DNA of 21,811 nucleotides, from NCBI GenBank assembly GCA_964403185.1, contig CAYOFK010000027.1, positions 1 to 21,811 of the forward strand. The letters are read 5' to 3'. Every line of letters begins with the position of its first letter. Position 1 is the first letter of the stretch. This document shows positions 9,101-15,344 of the stretch, one piece after another. Source of the DNA: CAYOFK01 sp964403185 (GTDB lineage Bacteria; Bacteroidota; Bacteroidia; Bacteroidales; VadinHA17). The notes under the pieces were generated by a model, which worked only from the letters and a program-made list of their open reading frames with translations, did no database searches and was not told where the DNA came from. A program made the translations under genes and the position numbers.

Positions 9101-9476
9101 AAATGTCAGGAATGGAAATAATTTTGCCCTGATTAATTCGGAGATCCGCTTGCCCATTATCCGGTATCTGGTAAACCACCCCATTTCAAATAAGTTTCTG
9201 AACAACTTTCAGATCATGGGTTTTGGAGATATCGGGACTGCCTGGACCGGGTGGAACCCCTATGCCGGAGAGAATTCCTATGACAAAAAAGTTATTGAGA
9301 ATGGGCCCATAAAAGTAACGGTTCAATCCAACAAAGAACCTATAATTGCAGGTTATGGATTTGGAGTCAGGTCAACGATCTTTGGTTATTTTGTGCGATT
9401 GGACTGGGCGTGGGGTGTTGAAAATTTCAGGGTGCAGCCAATGATGTTCTATGTTTCATTAAGCCTGGATTTTTAA
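6189..9476 (+). CDS. Large envelope protein: peptidase-MA-like region, TolB-like propeller, C-terminal outer-membrane barrel
   Basis: The 1095-residue protein starts at a TTG supported by GAGGAGG. Residues 1-23 look like a signal peptide. Residues about 85-275 resemble the peptidase-MA-like fold: LPDWYYEGLVSFLA (173-186) matches its conserved W-x-x-EG-x-x-x segment. The usual HExxH is replaced by SYTIIYELIYG near 149-159, so metalloprotease activity is unlikely. Residues about 303-480 carry WD40-like/PD40 blades (KVSPDGENIAYVTNEWG, YAPNGSKIIFSAMKNG, FSGDGQKVVFSSNR) like those of TolB. Residues about 700-1095 alternate aromatic strands with loops and end in FYVSLSLDF, as expected of an outer-membrane barrel of the surface-antigen/BamA kind. 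The substrate and function are unknown. It is divergent from the DUF1573 gene. Confidence 0.85.
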   Translation: MSSSGRKYWTILLFLSVSITAGGQFYNGLQMTFGKSRVQYNNFYWSFYRFERFDTYFNEYGRDLAEYTGKYANKKLSEYENFIDHRLNKRLIFLIYNKLSDFRQSNIGLVTGKEAYNLGGRSKIIENKVFLFYEGDHQQFDHQINRAISYTIIYELIYGDKRGQERSNSKLQLPDWYYEGLVSFLANNWDFDLENRIKDGIMSGRYKKLHRLENEDAKLAGHSFWKFIADTYGINIISNVIYITKINENFEKGLYYVLGLSLKELNRAWIDYYKDKFEVENQAGFAPSGDKIVKKPKRNRRYTQIKVSPDGENIAYVTNEWGRYKVWIYNLTTRKSKKIYKKEPKLEQILDYSYPVLAWHPTGKMLTVITEEKGGIDFLFYRTETNKLERKNLLYFDKILDFSYAPNGSKIIFSAMKNGLTDLFLFDVAAATHEQLTFDLADDLNPRFSGDGQKVVFSSNRVHDSIRFDRNYDKDVGLNFDLYVYDLASRSRVLTRLPEGKYINKSHPFQFGDDEFIYLGDQSGIVNRYHARFDSAISYIDTSFHYRYFTKSRPLTNYSRNIIETDFSPESRLSGEIVFDDNRYNMYFDRLYPEDLVYEEIPEQTAYRQERSVQLFEADSIEILRQQLIEEDRRMRDTLTKPLYAYFETDDLVDINNYIFEEEKENYYRQLLKKDHIEIDLDTVELPLPPIRIYETSFYQNYLASQIDFNFLTNSYQAFNGSGYYFNPGIGFLFNIGSNDLFEDYKLLGGFRFGGNFDSNEFLVSFENLKKRIDKQVVFHRQAFKADLNDDPNDDTQIKIHTNQLYYIVTYPFNQVMSVKGTVSLRSDRQVYLATGRTALFEENIFVTWINFKLEYIFDNTRYRGINLYNGTRFKIFAETYRQIERGRSDVFILGADFRHYLKIHRDLIWANRFAVSTSFGHNKLIYYMGGVDNWFNIFNPEKNFDRDTPIDYTKNYVFQAVATNMRGFKQNVRNGNNFALINSEIRLPIIRYLVNHPISNKFLNNFQIMGFGDIGTAWTGWNPYAGENSYDKKVIENGPIKVTVQSNKEPIIAGYGFGVRSTIFGYFVRLDWAWGVENFRVQPMMFYVSLSLDF

Positions 9477-9489
9477 ATAGATGACACTA

Positions 9490-9720
9490 TGATTTTATCA
9501 TTCGAAGACGCATTAAAATACCTGAGGCGGACTCCTCTGCCGGCAAGGCAGGGATCCCGGCTGCGACACAGGATGGCCCCCGGCCGGCTTATATTCCCAA
9601 TGCCTGCCATGTATAAAAAAAACACCATGCCACTGAGATACCCCACTGCTTGCTGCTTGCACCATAGCTTCAGCTACAGAGTATGGCGGGCCGTACTTTT
9701 GGCATCCGGGAAAATTCTGT
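9490..9720. repeat. GC-rich block without a credible gene, possible dispersed repeat
   Basis: This spacer is richer in G+C than the flanks and has small palindromes: CTGCC...GGCAG around 9538-9550, GGGATCCC at 9551-9558, TAGCT-TC-AGCTA (9665-9676), and CCATA (9662-9666) with TATGG (9682-9686). Open frames on both strands (+ 9489-9731, - 9513-9725) are rich in Arg, Pro, Ser, His and Cys, show no domain, and overlap each other. I read it as non-coding. A dispersed repeat or a decayed insertion is possible. Confidence 0.4.
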
Positions 9721-9723
9721 TTC

Positions 9724-10908
9724 ATGAATGATTTAATATCCCGGATCCACAGCTTATCAGGCAGTTATTTTGATGACATTCTGGAAACAAGAAGGCACTT
9801 GCACCGGCATCCTGAATTGTCCTTTCATGAAAACAAAACCTCTGCATTTCTTTCTGAAAAACTGGAAGAGATTGGAATTCAATATAAATCCGGTTATGCA
9901 AAGACCGGGATCGTTGGCATCATTGTGGGTAATGATCCGGGGAAAAAGGTTGTAGCCTTAAGAGCAGATATGGATGCCCTGCCGGTTCAAGAAGAAACAG
10001 AGGTTTCATGGAAGTCAAAAAATGATGGAGTGATGCATGCCTGCGGGCACGACATACACATGGCCTGTTTGCTGGGGGCGGCAAAAATACTGAACGGCCT
10101 GCGGTCAGATTTTAATGGAACGGTGTTGTTGATATTCCAGCCCGGAGAAGAATTACTGCCCGGAGGAGCAAGGCTGATGATGGCGGAAGGCGCCTTAAGC
10201 CAACCGGAACCGGATGTAGTCCTTGGCATGCATGTTCAGCCGGATATTCCAGCCGGCATGGTCGGTTTCAGGTCCGGAAAATACATGGCCTCAAACGATG
10301 AAATATACCTTCAGGTGAAAGGGAGGGGGGGGCATGCCGCCCTGACTCAAGAGGTTGCCGATACCGTTCTCATTGCCGCCCATGTTCTTATTGATTTACA
10401 ACAAATAGTTGACACAGAGGCTAACGGTTCCATACCAACCGTCCTGTCATTCGGGAAAGTCATTGCAGAGGGGGCAACCAATGTTATACCGGATGTTGTT
10501 CAATTGGAAGGCACTTTCAGGACCTTAAATGAAAAATGGCGGAGAGAGGCTCATCACAAAATAAAATCCATTGCACACACTGCGGCCAGACGCATGGGAG
10601 GTTCTTGCACTGTGGAGATCAGACAGGGATATCCGGCGCTTTTAAACGACCCTGAACTGACGGCCGGTTCAGCAGAATTGGCACGGTTGTTTCTGGGGAA
10701 AGAGAATGTTTTAGATCTTGATGTCAGGATGACATCGGAAGATTTTGCGTTTTATGCCCGGGAATTTCCTTCATGTTTTTACCGCCTGGGTGTGGGCCGC
10801 GGGAAAAACAATGCGGCCTTACATACATCCATGTTTTCACCGGATGAAGAATCTGTTAGAACGGGCATGGGCCTGATGGCCTTTTTAGCCTGTTCGCACC
10901 TGAAATGA
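9724..10908 (+). CDS. M20-family metal-dependent amidohydrolase
   Basis: This cytoplasmic zinc or binuclear metal hydrolase is of the N-acyl-L-amino acid amidohydrolase/hippuricase/IAA-amino-acid hydrolase group (M20D), which releases an amino acid from an N-acyl conjugate. Its 394 residues are typical. Metal ligands are visible: Cys107 and His109 in HACGHD (105-110), Glu142-Glu143 in FQPGEE, His170 in LGMHVQP, and His367 in ALHTSMF. RADMDALPVQEE (80-91), the dimerisation-domain segment KGRGGHAALTQ (199-209) and MTSEDFAFY (336-344) are also intact. Cys at 107 rather than Asp is usual for this subgroup. The substrate cannot be read from sequence. The start ATG is 7-8 bases inside the upstream GC-rich block, and I see no strong Shine-Dalgarno sequence. 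Confidence 0.92.
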   Translation: MNDLISRIHSLSGSYFDDILETRRHLHRHPELSFHENKTSAFLSEKLEEIGIQYKSGYAKTGIVGIIVGNDPGKKVVALRADMDALPVQEETEVSWKSKNDGVMHACGHDIHMACLLGAAKILNGLRSDFNGTVLLIFQPGEELLPGGARLMMAEGALSQPEPDVVLGMHVQPDIPAGMVGFRSGKYMASNDEIYLQVKGRGGHAALTQEVADTVLIAAHVLIDLQQIVDTEANGSIPTVLSFGKVIAEGATNVIPDVVQLEGTFRTLNEKWRREAHHKIKSIAHTAARRMGGSCTVEIRQGYPALLNDPELTAGSAELARLFLGKENVLDLDVRMTSEDFAFYAREFPSCFYRLGVGRGKNNAALHTSMFSPDEESVRTGMGLMAFLACSHLK

Positions 10909-10911
10909 ATA

Positions 10912-10983
10912 GGAGTGCCTAAATTAAGTGTCATACTAACTCCAACCACTCCACCCACTCCAGGCACTTCACCCACTTATTTT
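10912..10983. repeat. 9-bp degenerate tandem array
   Basis: From 10939 the unit ACTYCANSC repeats every 9 bp. The copies start at 10939, 10948, 10957 and 10966, and a fifth partial copy starts at 10975. AGTGCCT at 10914-10920 is the perfect reverse complement of AGGCACT at 10962-10968, so the array could pair back on the stretch just after the M20 stop codon. Confidence 0.65.
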
Positions 10984-11034
10984 GAATATGTTTTGTAATA
11001 TTTTTTTTCCTGGTTCATATTTTCCTAATAATTG

Positions 11035-11042
11035 TATATTTG
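11035..11042 (+). promoter_or_regulatory. Candidate -7 box for the ferredoxin gene
   Basis: TATATTTG is a full match to TAnnTTTG. The start point would be near 11048, leaving a leader of about 45 nt. The -33 region is T-rich without a clean TTTG. Confidence 0.5.
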
Positions 11043-11093
11043 CCAGATATTTTGACAGTATTCACAGAAATTCTAACCTAAAAGATTACGAAA

Positions 11094-11261
11094 ATGGCAT
11101 ATATTATTAATGACGACTGTACAGCTTGTGGGACTTGTCTTGATGAATGTCCCGTAGAGGCTATTTCCGAAGGGGATATTTATGTAATTGATCCGGAGCT
11201 ATGTACTGATTGTGGTGCGTGTGCGGATGTTTGTCCAACTGAAGCCATCCATCCTGAATAG
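11094..11261 (+). CDS. Small 2[4Fe-4S] ferredoxin
   Basis: The 55-residue protein begins MAYIINDDC. It carries two complete CxxCxxCxxxCP motifs: Cys9, 12, 15 and 19, then Cys37, 40, 43 and 47. In the clostridial-type ferredoxin fold the first three Cys of one motif and the last of the other bind each cluster. It would be a low-potential electron carrier in the cytoplasm, as used by pyruvate:ferredoxin oxidoreductase, hydrogenases or Rnf in anaerobes. The partner cannot be told from context. The gene stands alone, with its own promoter box at 11035-11042 and a strong terminator 22 nt after its stop. It is easy to miss because of its size. Confidence 0.95.
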   Translation: MAYIINDDCTACGTCLDECPVEAISEGDIYVIDPELCTDCGACADVCPTEAIHPE

Positions 11262-11283
11262 GGCCGGAAGTTTATTAAAAAAT

Positions 11284-11318
11284 AATGAGGCTGTCTCACC
11301 CGGGGCAGCCTCATTTTT
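11284..11318. terminator. Bidirectional intrinsic terminator between ferredoxin and gldB
   Basis: A 12-bp stem, AATGAGGCTGTC (11284-11295) with GGCAGCCTCATT (11304-11315; one G-T pair), and an 8-nt loop are followed by a T run (11314-11318) on the plus strand. An A run (about 11276-11285) precedes it and becomes the T tract on the minus strand. It can serve both convergent genes. Confidence 0.85.
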
Positions 11319-11348
11319 ATTGAGAATTCTCAGGACGATTGATTCAAT

Positions 11349-12368
11349 CTACCTGGGATTGTATTTTGAACGGCTTAATATGTCCTGATAACCGGCATTA
11401 TTCATAAGTTGCTCCAGGGTAATTTCAGGATGCCTTTCCATGTACTTTTTGATGATCTGCCATCCGATCCAGACAGAAGCTCTGCCAGGAGATTCACGGG
11501 GGAAGTAACTGGTATAAGGCGCTTCACCGGTGAGCTTGCGAATGGTCAGATGATCTGTATTGAATAGCAGATCATTTTCAATCAGGTAAGTCCACATGAT
11601 ACCCTCGTTATCACGGCACCATTTCATTTGCCCGGGCGAGAACCCGATGATCTGGTATTCATCCGATCCCGGCATCATGGCACTGACAAAATACATGAGT
11701 TTTCCCTGATAGAGCATGTTGCTCAGTACATTATCGGTCACATCTGTTGTTCTGTTGCCTCTGAAGGAAAACTCCGAACTTCCCCATGCATATAAACAAT
11801 CGGGAACGATCTGTTCAGGGCGCATTCTGGCACGCATGTATTGAGGCAATCCCAGATTTGCATAAAATTCATAATCAGAACCAAGGTACCTGTCCAGGCC
11901 AATGGCAATAAGATTTGTATCCAGGATTATTGAGCTGTTGAATCTTGATATGAATGTATACATGTCAGGAATGGGTTTATCAGGAAAGTGATACCTGAAG
12001 TATTTAAATGCCCGGATAAGTTTTTGCTGATACTTGTCAAAATCATTAAATACCTCCATTGTGCTGGTATAAACCTCATTGTTGATGCGGTCGGTGAGGA
12101 AAGTCCTGATGAACCTGGGAAATGCCGGGTCGGAAGGTTCCCCAATATTAATGATATACCCGAACAATGGTAAAAACTGTTCATACTTTTTATTCAGGGC
12201 AGGCAGCTGATGTTGAATGCTGTCAAGTTCCAGGCTAAACAGATCTTTTTCAAAACGGTGAATGTCAACATCCAGGTCGATATTGGATATGGGCACTTTC
12301 AGAGGATCTCTATGACAGGAGGTGATTACCGGAAGCGTAAACAAAAATAACCAGGCCAGATGCTTCAT
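11349..12368 (-). CDS. gldB: Gliding-motility-type lipoprotein GldB
   Basis: The 339-residue protein has a lipoprotein signal peptide: a hydrophobic run after MKHLAW, then VITSC with Cys18 as the lipidated residue. The mature start, with DLDVDIHRFEKDLFSL (about 30-45), and later GLDRYLGSDYEFY (about 157-169) with the Trp/Arg-rich core, match my memory of the GldB family. GldB is needed for gliding in Flavobacterium, where gliding is tied to the type IX secretion system. It also occurs in Bacteroidota that do not glide, so motility should not be assumed here. It is divergent from the barrel-nadE pair. An nadE-gldB neighbourhood is also known in flavobacteria (from memory), which supports the call. 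Confidence 0.85.
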   Translation of the reverse strand: MKHLAWLFLFTLPVITSCHRDPLKVPISNIDLDVDIHRFEKDLFSLELDSIQHQLPALNKKYEQFLPLFGYIINIGEPSDPAFPRFIRTFLTDRINNEVYTSTMEVFNDFDKYQQKLIRAFKYFRYHFPDKPIPDMYTFISRFNSSIILDTNLIAIGLDRYLGSDYEFYANLGLPQYMRARMRPEQIVPDCLYAWGSSEFSFRGNRTTDVTDNVLSNMLYQGKLMYFVSAMMPGSDEYQIIGFSPGQMKWCRDNEGIMWTYLIENDLLFNTDHLTIRKLTGEAPYTSYFPRESPGRASVWIGWQIIKKYMERHPEITLEQLMNNAGYQDILSRSKYNPR

Positions 12369-12521
12369 GTTTTAAGTTTGTTAATTTTACAAAACCGCTA
12401 TAAATTTAAGGAGTTCCGGGTTTTTTTCCTTTTTATCGGGCATGAAACTCTTCACAACGGCTGATTATTCATAAATTTACACCTTAAATCTGTTAATTCG
12501 AACCACAGTATGCCGTCAATC

Positions 12522-13235
12522 ATGAAATTGTTTACCATTCCAGGCAAGAAATGCCTGAGCTTCCAAAAGATCACTTTTATATATCTGATCCTGCAACTTT
12601 CCTGTTCCGGAGTTTTATTCGCACAAAATACCAGCACCTTTAGTATTTCTGTGGACCCAACCATTACCTGGTTTGCCAGTGACCGGAATACCGTTGAAAC
12701 CAAAGGCAACCGGCCTGGGATTTCTTATGGTCTGATCATGGATCATTTCTTCGGCGAGAAATATGCCTTATCAACGGGAGCAGGCATTTATTTTATTGGC
12801 GGGAATCTGGCCTATGCCGATACTGTTTCGATACAAACCAGGTACGATACAGTATTGATTCCGGCAGGAACCCGTCTGAATTACAGGATAAACTATGTGA
12901 GTGTTCCTTTGGGATTGAAGCTTAAGACTGTGGAAATCGGTTATAAAACCTTTTTTGTTGATCTTGGAATCCGGGCCTTGTTCAGGATCAAGGCTAAAGC
13001 TTCCACAGAGAACAACCTGCTTCAAAAGGATGACATCAAAGAGGAAATCAACTTTTTCAACATGGCCTATTTCTTCGGTGGCGGACTGGAATATTCTTTG
13101 GGAGGTAATACTGCCATTACCGGAGGGCTCTATTATGCACGAACGTTCCTGGATATTACCAGCGACAATATCGGGAAACAATCAGATTATTTAAATGCGA
13201 ACATCCTTTCACTGAAAATCGGAGTTCTTTTTTAA
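12522..13235 (+). CDS. Outer-membrane beta-barrel protein (PorT-like porin family)
   Basis: The chosen start is the ATG at 12522 (MKLFTIPGKK), giving 237 residues. An in-frame ATG at 12510 adds four residues and is equally possible. A basic N-terminus and a hydrophobic stretch (FIYLILQLSCSGVLFA) followed by AQN form a signal peptide. The rest is alternating strands with glycine and aromatic residues (FGEKYALSTGAGIYFIGG, YFFGGGLEYSLGG), ending in LSLKIGVLF with a terminal Phe typical of barrels recognised by the BAM complex. The size suggests an 8-stranded barrel. It belongs broadly to the outer-membrane beta-barrel/PorT-like families of Bacteroidota; the exact function is unknown. Its stop is 9 nt before nadE, so the two are probably one transcript. 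Confidence 0.8.
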   Translation: MKLFTIPGKKCLSFQKITFIYLILQLSCSGVLFAQNTSTFSISVDPTITWFASDRNTVETKGNRPGISYGLIMDHFFGEKYALSTGAGIYFIGGNLAYADTVSIQTRYDTVLIPAGTRLNYRINYVSVPLGLKLKTVEIGYKTFFVDLGIRALFRIKAKASTENNLLQKDDIKEEINFFNMAYFFGGGLEYSLGGNTAITGGLYYARTFLDITSDNIGKQSDYLNANILSLKIGVLF

Positions 13236-13244
13236 ACCGGAGAT

Positions 13245-14921
13245 ATGAAGATAGCGCTTGCACAATTGAATTTTCACATTGGAAATTTTGAAGAGAACAC
13301 CTTAAAAATCCTGGATGTGATTTCTCAGGCAAAAAGGAAGGGCGCCGACCTGGTAATTTTTTCCGAATTCTCTCTTACCGGTTATCCTCCATTGGATTTG
13401 CTTGAAAGAGAGGAGTTTATAGTAAGATGCGAAAAAGCAATTAACACCATAGCGCAAAAATGTGATTCCATTGCGGCCATCATAGGGGGACCGGCCAGAA
13501 ATACTTTGCCTGAGGGTAAGAATTTATTTAATGCTGCATTTTTTCTATATGAGGGTGATGTGCAGAAAACCATACATAAGAGCTTGTTGCCTACCTATGA
13601 TATATTCGATGAATACAGGTACTTCGAACCCAATAAATCATTTGAAACCGTTCATTTCAAGGGGAAAAAGATTGCCCTGACAATATGTGAGGATCTATGG
13701 GACGAGCAGGAGTTTGAATCGGACTTCAGCAAGGGGCAGATGTATACGGTCTCTCCAATGGAGGAATTATCTAAACTCGGGCCTGATTTTGTTGTGAATA
13801 TCGCCGCGTCGCCATACTCTTACTATGGGGAAACTGAAAAAAGAGAAGTTTTTATAAGGAAAGCCAGAAAGTACCGGGTTCCTGTGTTTGTCATTAACCA
13901 GATAGGGGGGCAAACAGAACTTATTTTTGAGGGAGGATCAATGGCCATCAGTCCGGATGGTTTCGTTTTGAAAAGGCTGCCTTTCTTTAAGGAAGCTGTT
14001 GGGTATATTGAGCTGGATGAAGTATTCAGGAAGCCTGGAAAAGAAGATGATCCGGACACGGTTCCCATTATCCGGAACATACATGATGCCCTGGTAATGG
14101 GCATACGGGATTACTTCAGTAAAATGAATTTTTCAAAAGCCATTCTCGGTGTGTCGGGCGGCATTGATTCGGCTGTCAGCCTGGCGCTGGCAGTTAAAGC
14201 TCTGGGCCGGAATGATGTGCTGGCCCTCCTGATGCCTTCACAATATTCTTCCGACCATTCAATTACCGACTCAATTACCCTGGCAGGGAACCTGGCAGTT
14301 TCTTATAAAATCCTGTCCATCCGGGAAAATATGGATGCTTTTGATAAAGTTCTGAAACCCCATTTTAAAGGCTTGCCTGAAGACATTACTGAGGAAAACA
14401 TCCAGGCAAGAATACGGGCTGTATTATTAATGGCTTTTTCCAATAAGCTGGACTACATTCTCCTGAATACCTCTAATAAAAGTGAAGCAGCAGTCGGGTA
14501 TGGAACCCTTTACGGAGATATGAGCGGTGGCTTGTCGGTATTGGGAGATGTGTATAAAACCGATGTTTATAACCTGGCACGGTTCATTAACCGGGAAACC
14601 GAAGTCATCCCACCCCATATTATTGACAAACCTCCATCGGCCGAGTTGAAACCTGATCAGAAAGATTCGGATGCACTGCCCGACTATGATGTATTGGATC
14701 AGATACTGTATCGTTTTATTGAATTGCAGCGTTCCCCTGAAAAAATAATTAAGGATGGATTTGATGCCGGAATGGTGAAAAAGGTGATAGGTTTGATCAA
14801 TACCAGTGAGTACAAAAGATATCAGGCCCCTCCCATTTTAAGGATTTCATCAAAGGCTTTTGGATCCGGAAGACGGCTCCCCCTGGTGGCCAGATATGAT
14901 TTTATGTTTGGCAGTGAGTAG
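13245..14921 (+). CDS. nadE: Glutamine-dependent NAD+ synthetase
   Basis: The enzyme amidates nicotinic acid adenine dinucleotide to NAD+, using ammonia drawn from glutamine. The 558 residues comprise a nitrilase-type glutaminase domain (about 1-265) and an ATP-pyrophosphatase synthetase domain (about 275-558). The glutaminase triad is visible as Glu41 (FSEFSLTGYPP), Lys112 (HKSLLPTYDIFDEYRYF) and Cys148 (LTICEDLWD). The P-loop SGGIDSA is at 304-310. Further conserved segments are LLNTSNKSEAAVGYGTLYG, GDVYKTDVYNLARF and KPPSAEL. The two-domain form therefore looks fully functional. GGAG at 13238-13241 lies just upstream of the ATG. Confidence 0.97.
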   Translation: MKIALAQLNFHIGNFEENTLKILDVISQAKRKGADLVIFSEFSLTGYPPLDLLEREEFIVRCEKAINTIAQKCDSIAAIIGGPARNTLPEGKNLFNAAFFLYEGDVQKTIHKSLLPTYDIFDEYRYFEPNKSFETVHFKGKKIALTICEDLWDEQEFESDFSKGQMYTVSPMEELSKLGPDFVVNIAASPYSYYGETEKREVFIRKARKYRVPVFVINQIGGQTELIFEGGSMAISPDGFVLKRLPFFKEAVGYIELDEVFRKPGKEDDPDTVPIIRNIHDALVMGIRDYFSKMNFSKAILGVSGGIDSAVSLALAVKALGRNDVLALLMPSQYSSDHSITDSITLAGNLAVSYKILSIRENMDAFDKVLKPHFKGLPEDITEENIQARIRAVLLMAFSNKLDYILLNTSNKSEAAVGYGTLYGDMSGGLSVLGDVYKTDVYNLARFINRETEVIPPHIIDKPPSAELKPDQKDSDALPDYDVLDQILYRFIELQRSPEKIIKDGFDAGMVKKVIGLINTSEYKRYQAPPILRISSKAFGSGRRLPLVARYDFMFGSE

Positions 14922-14925
14922 GGAC

Positions 14926-14957
14926 AAGTCGAAGGTCGAAGGTCAAAAGTCGAAGAG
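14926..14957. repeat. 7-bp degenerate tandem array, copy 1
   Basis: Four units of the form ARGTCRA start at 14926, 14933, 14940 and 14947, just 5 nt after the nadE stop. The same kind of unit recurs at 15253-15287. Confidence 0.7.
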
Positions 14958-15172
14958 TAAATTGTGAGCCGGAAATCCGGAATCCGAAGCATATGTGTGC
15001 CGCAAGTTCATGAAATAAATGCAGACCTTCCAGAGTCCGCAGTACCTGGAAGAGCCGGTCAAAGAAAGGCTGGGTCTGTGGCGGCAAGGGATAAGGGAAA
15101 ATTGGGCAAGGTGCAGGGAGATAAGTAACCTGGCAGGATGGGAATGGATTTCATCTGCTTTTGCTATTTTTT

Positions 15173-15237
15173 TGCTCGTAGAGCATAAATTATTGCAGAA
15201 TATTTTGGACAGTTTTATCAATATTCCTCGTAGAGGA
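15173..15237. repeat. Two CTC-GTA-GAG palindromes 40 bp apart
   Basis: TGCTC-GTA-GAGCA (15173-15185) and TCCTC-GTA-GAGGA (15225-15237) share the core CTCGTAGAG, with an AT-rich spacer between them. The paired layout recalls an interspersed repeat of Bacteroidota/Chlorobiota genomes (memory only). Confidence 0.5.
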
Positions 15238-15252
15238 TTTATATTAGGTCTG

Positions 15253-15287
15253 AAGTCAAATGTTTAAGGTTAAAAGTCGAAGGTTAG
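15253..15287. repeat. 7-bp degenerate tandem array, copy 2
   Basis: Five units of approximate form ARGTYRA start at 15253, 15260, 15267, 15274 and 15281. They have the same orientation and rhythm as copy 1 but are more diverged. Confidence 0.65.
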
Positions 15288-15321
15288 AGCAAAGCGGAAA
15301 GTGTTTGAAGGCTTTTTTTTA

Positions 15322-15344
15322 TATATTTGTATGTTTTCAAACAT
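15322..15344 (+). promoter_or_regulatory. Crp/Fnr gene promoter box with adjoining palindrome
   Basis: TATATTTG (15322-15329) matches the Bacteroidota -7 consensus TAnnTTTG. It is followed at once by ATGTTT-TC-AAACAT (15331-15344), a 6-bp perfect dyad that would span the start point. A dyad at this place is a plausible operator, perhaps for the regulator encoded next to it (inference). Confidence 0.45.

Larger units (their letters stand above)
14922..15300. other. Gene-free stretch framed by two 7-bp tandem arrays
   Basis: About 380 nt lie between nadE and the Crp/Fnr gene. The stretch is bounded by related 7-bp arrays (14926-14957 and 15253-15287) and includes two CGTAGAG palindromes (15173-15237). 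An 82-codon frame at 15019-15267 shows no domain, and its 3' half runs through the palindromes and the second array, so I do not call it a gene. Confidence 0.6.

Noticed and set aside
6189..9476. Calling the large envelope protein TolB or BamA
   Set aside because: It has features of both folds plus a third N-terminal region, and is far longer than TolB; neither name is justified.
9489..9731. Open frames on both strands of the GC-rich spacer before the M20 gene
   Set aside because: They overlap each other and the M20 start, have odd composition (Arg/Pro/His/Cys rich) and show no domain; a repeat is a better reading.
11188..11388. A 66-codon frame overlapping the ferredoxin gene and its terminator
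   Set aside because: Out of frame with the eight-Cys ferredoxin and read through a strong terminator.
15019..15267. An 82-codon open frame between nadE and the Crp/Fnr gene
   Set aside because: No recognisable domain, no ribosome site, and its second half runs through the palindrome pair and the 7-bp array.
14926..15287. Possible CRISPR-like array
   Set aside because: Units are 7 bp with no spacers, and no cas genes are present.
15301..15342. GTG at 15301 or ATG at 15331 as the Crp/Fnr start
   Set aside because: A full-consensus -7 box at 15322-15329 lies after the GTG, and the 15331 ATG would be at or before the predicted start point.
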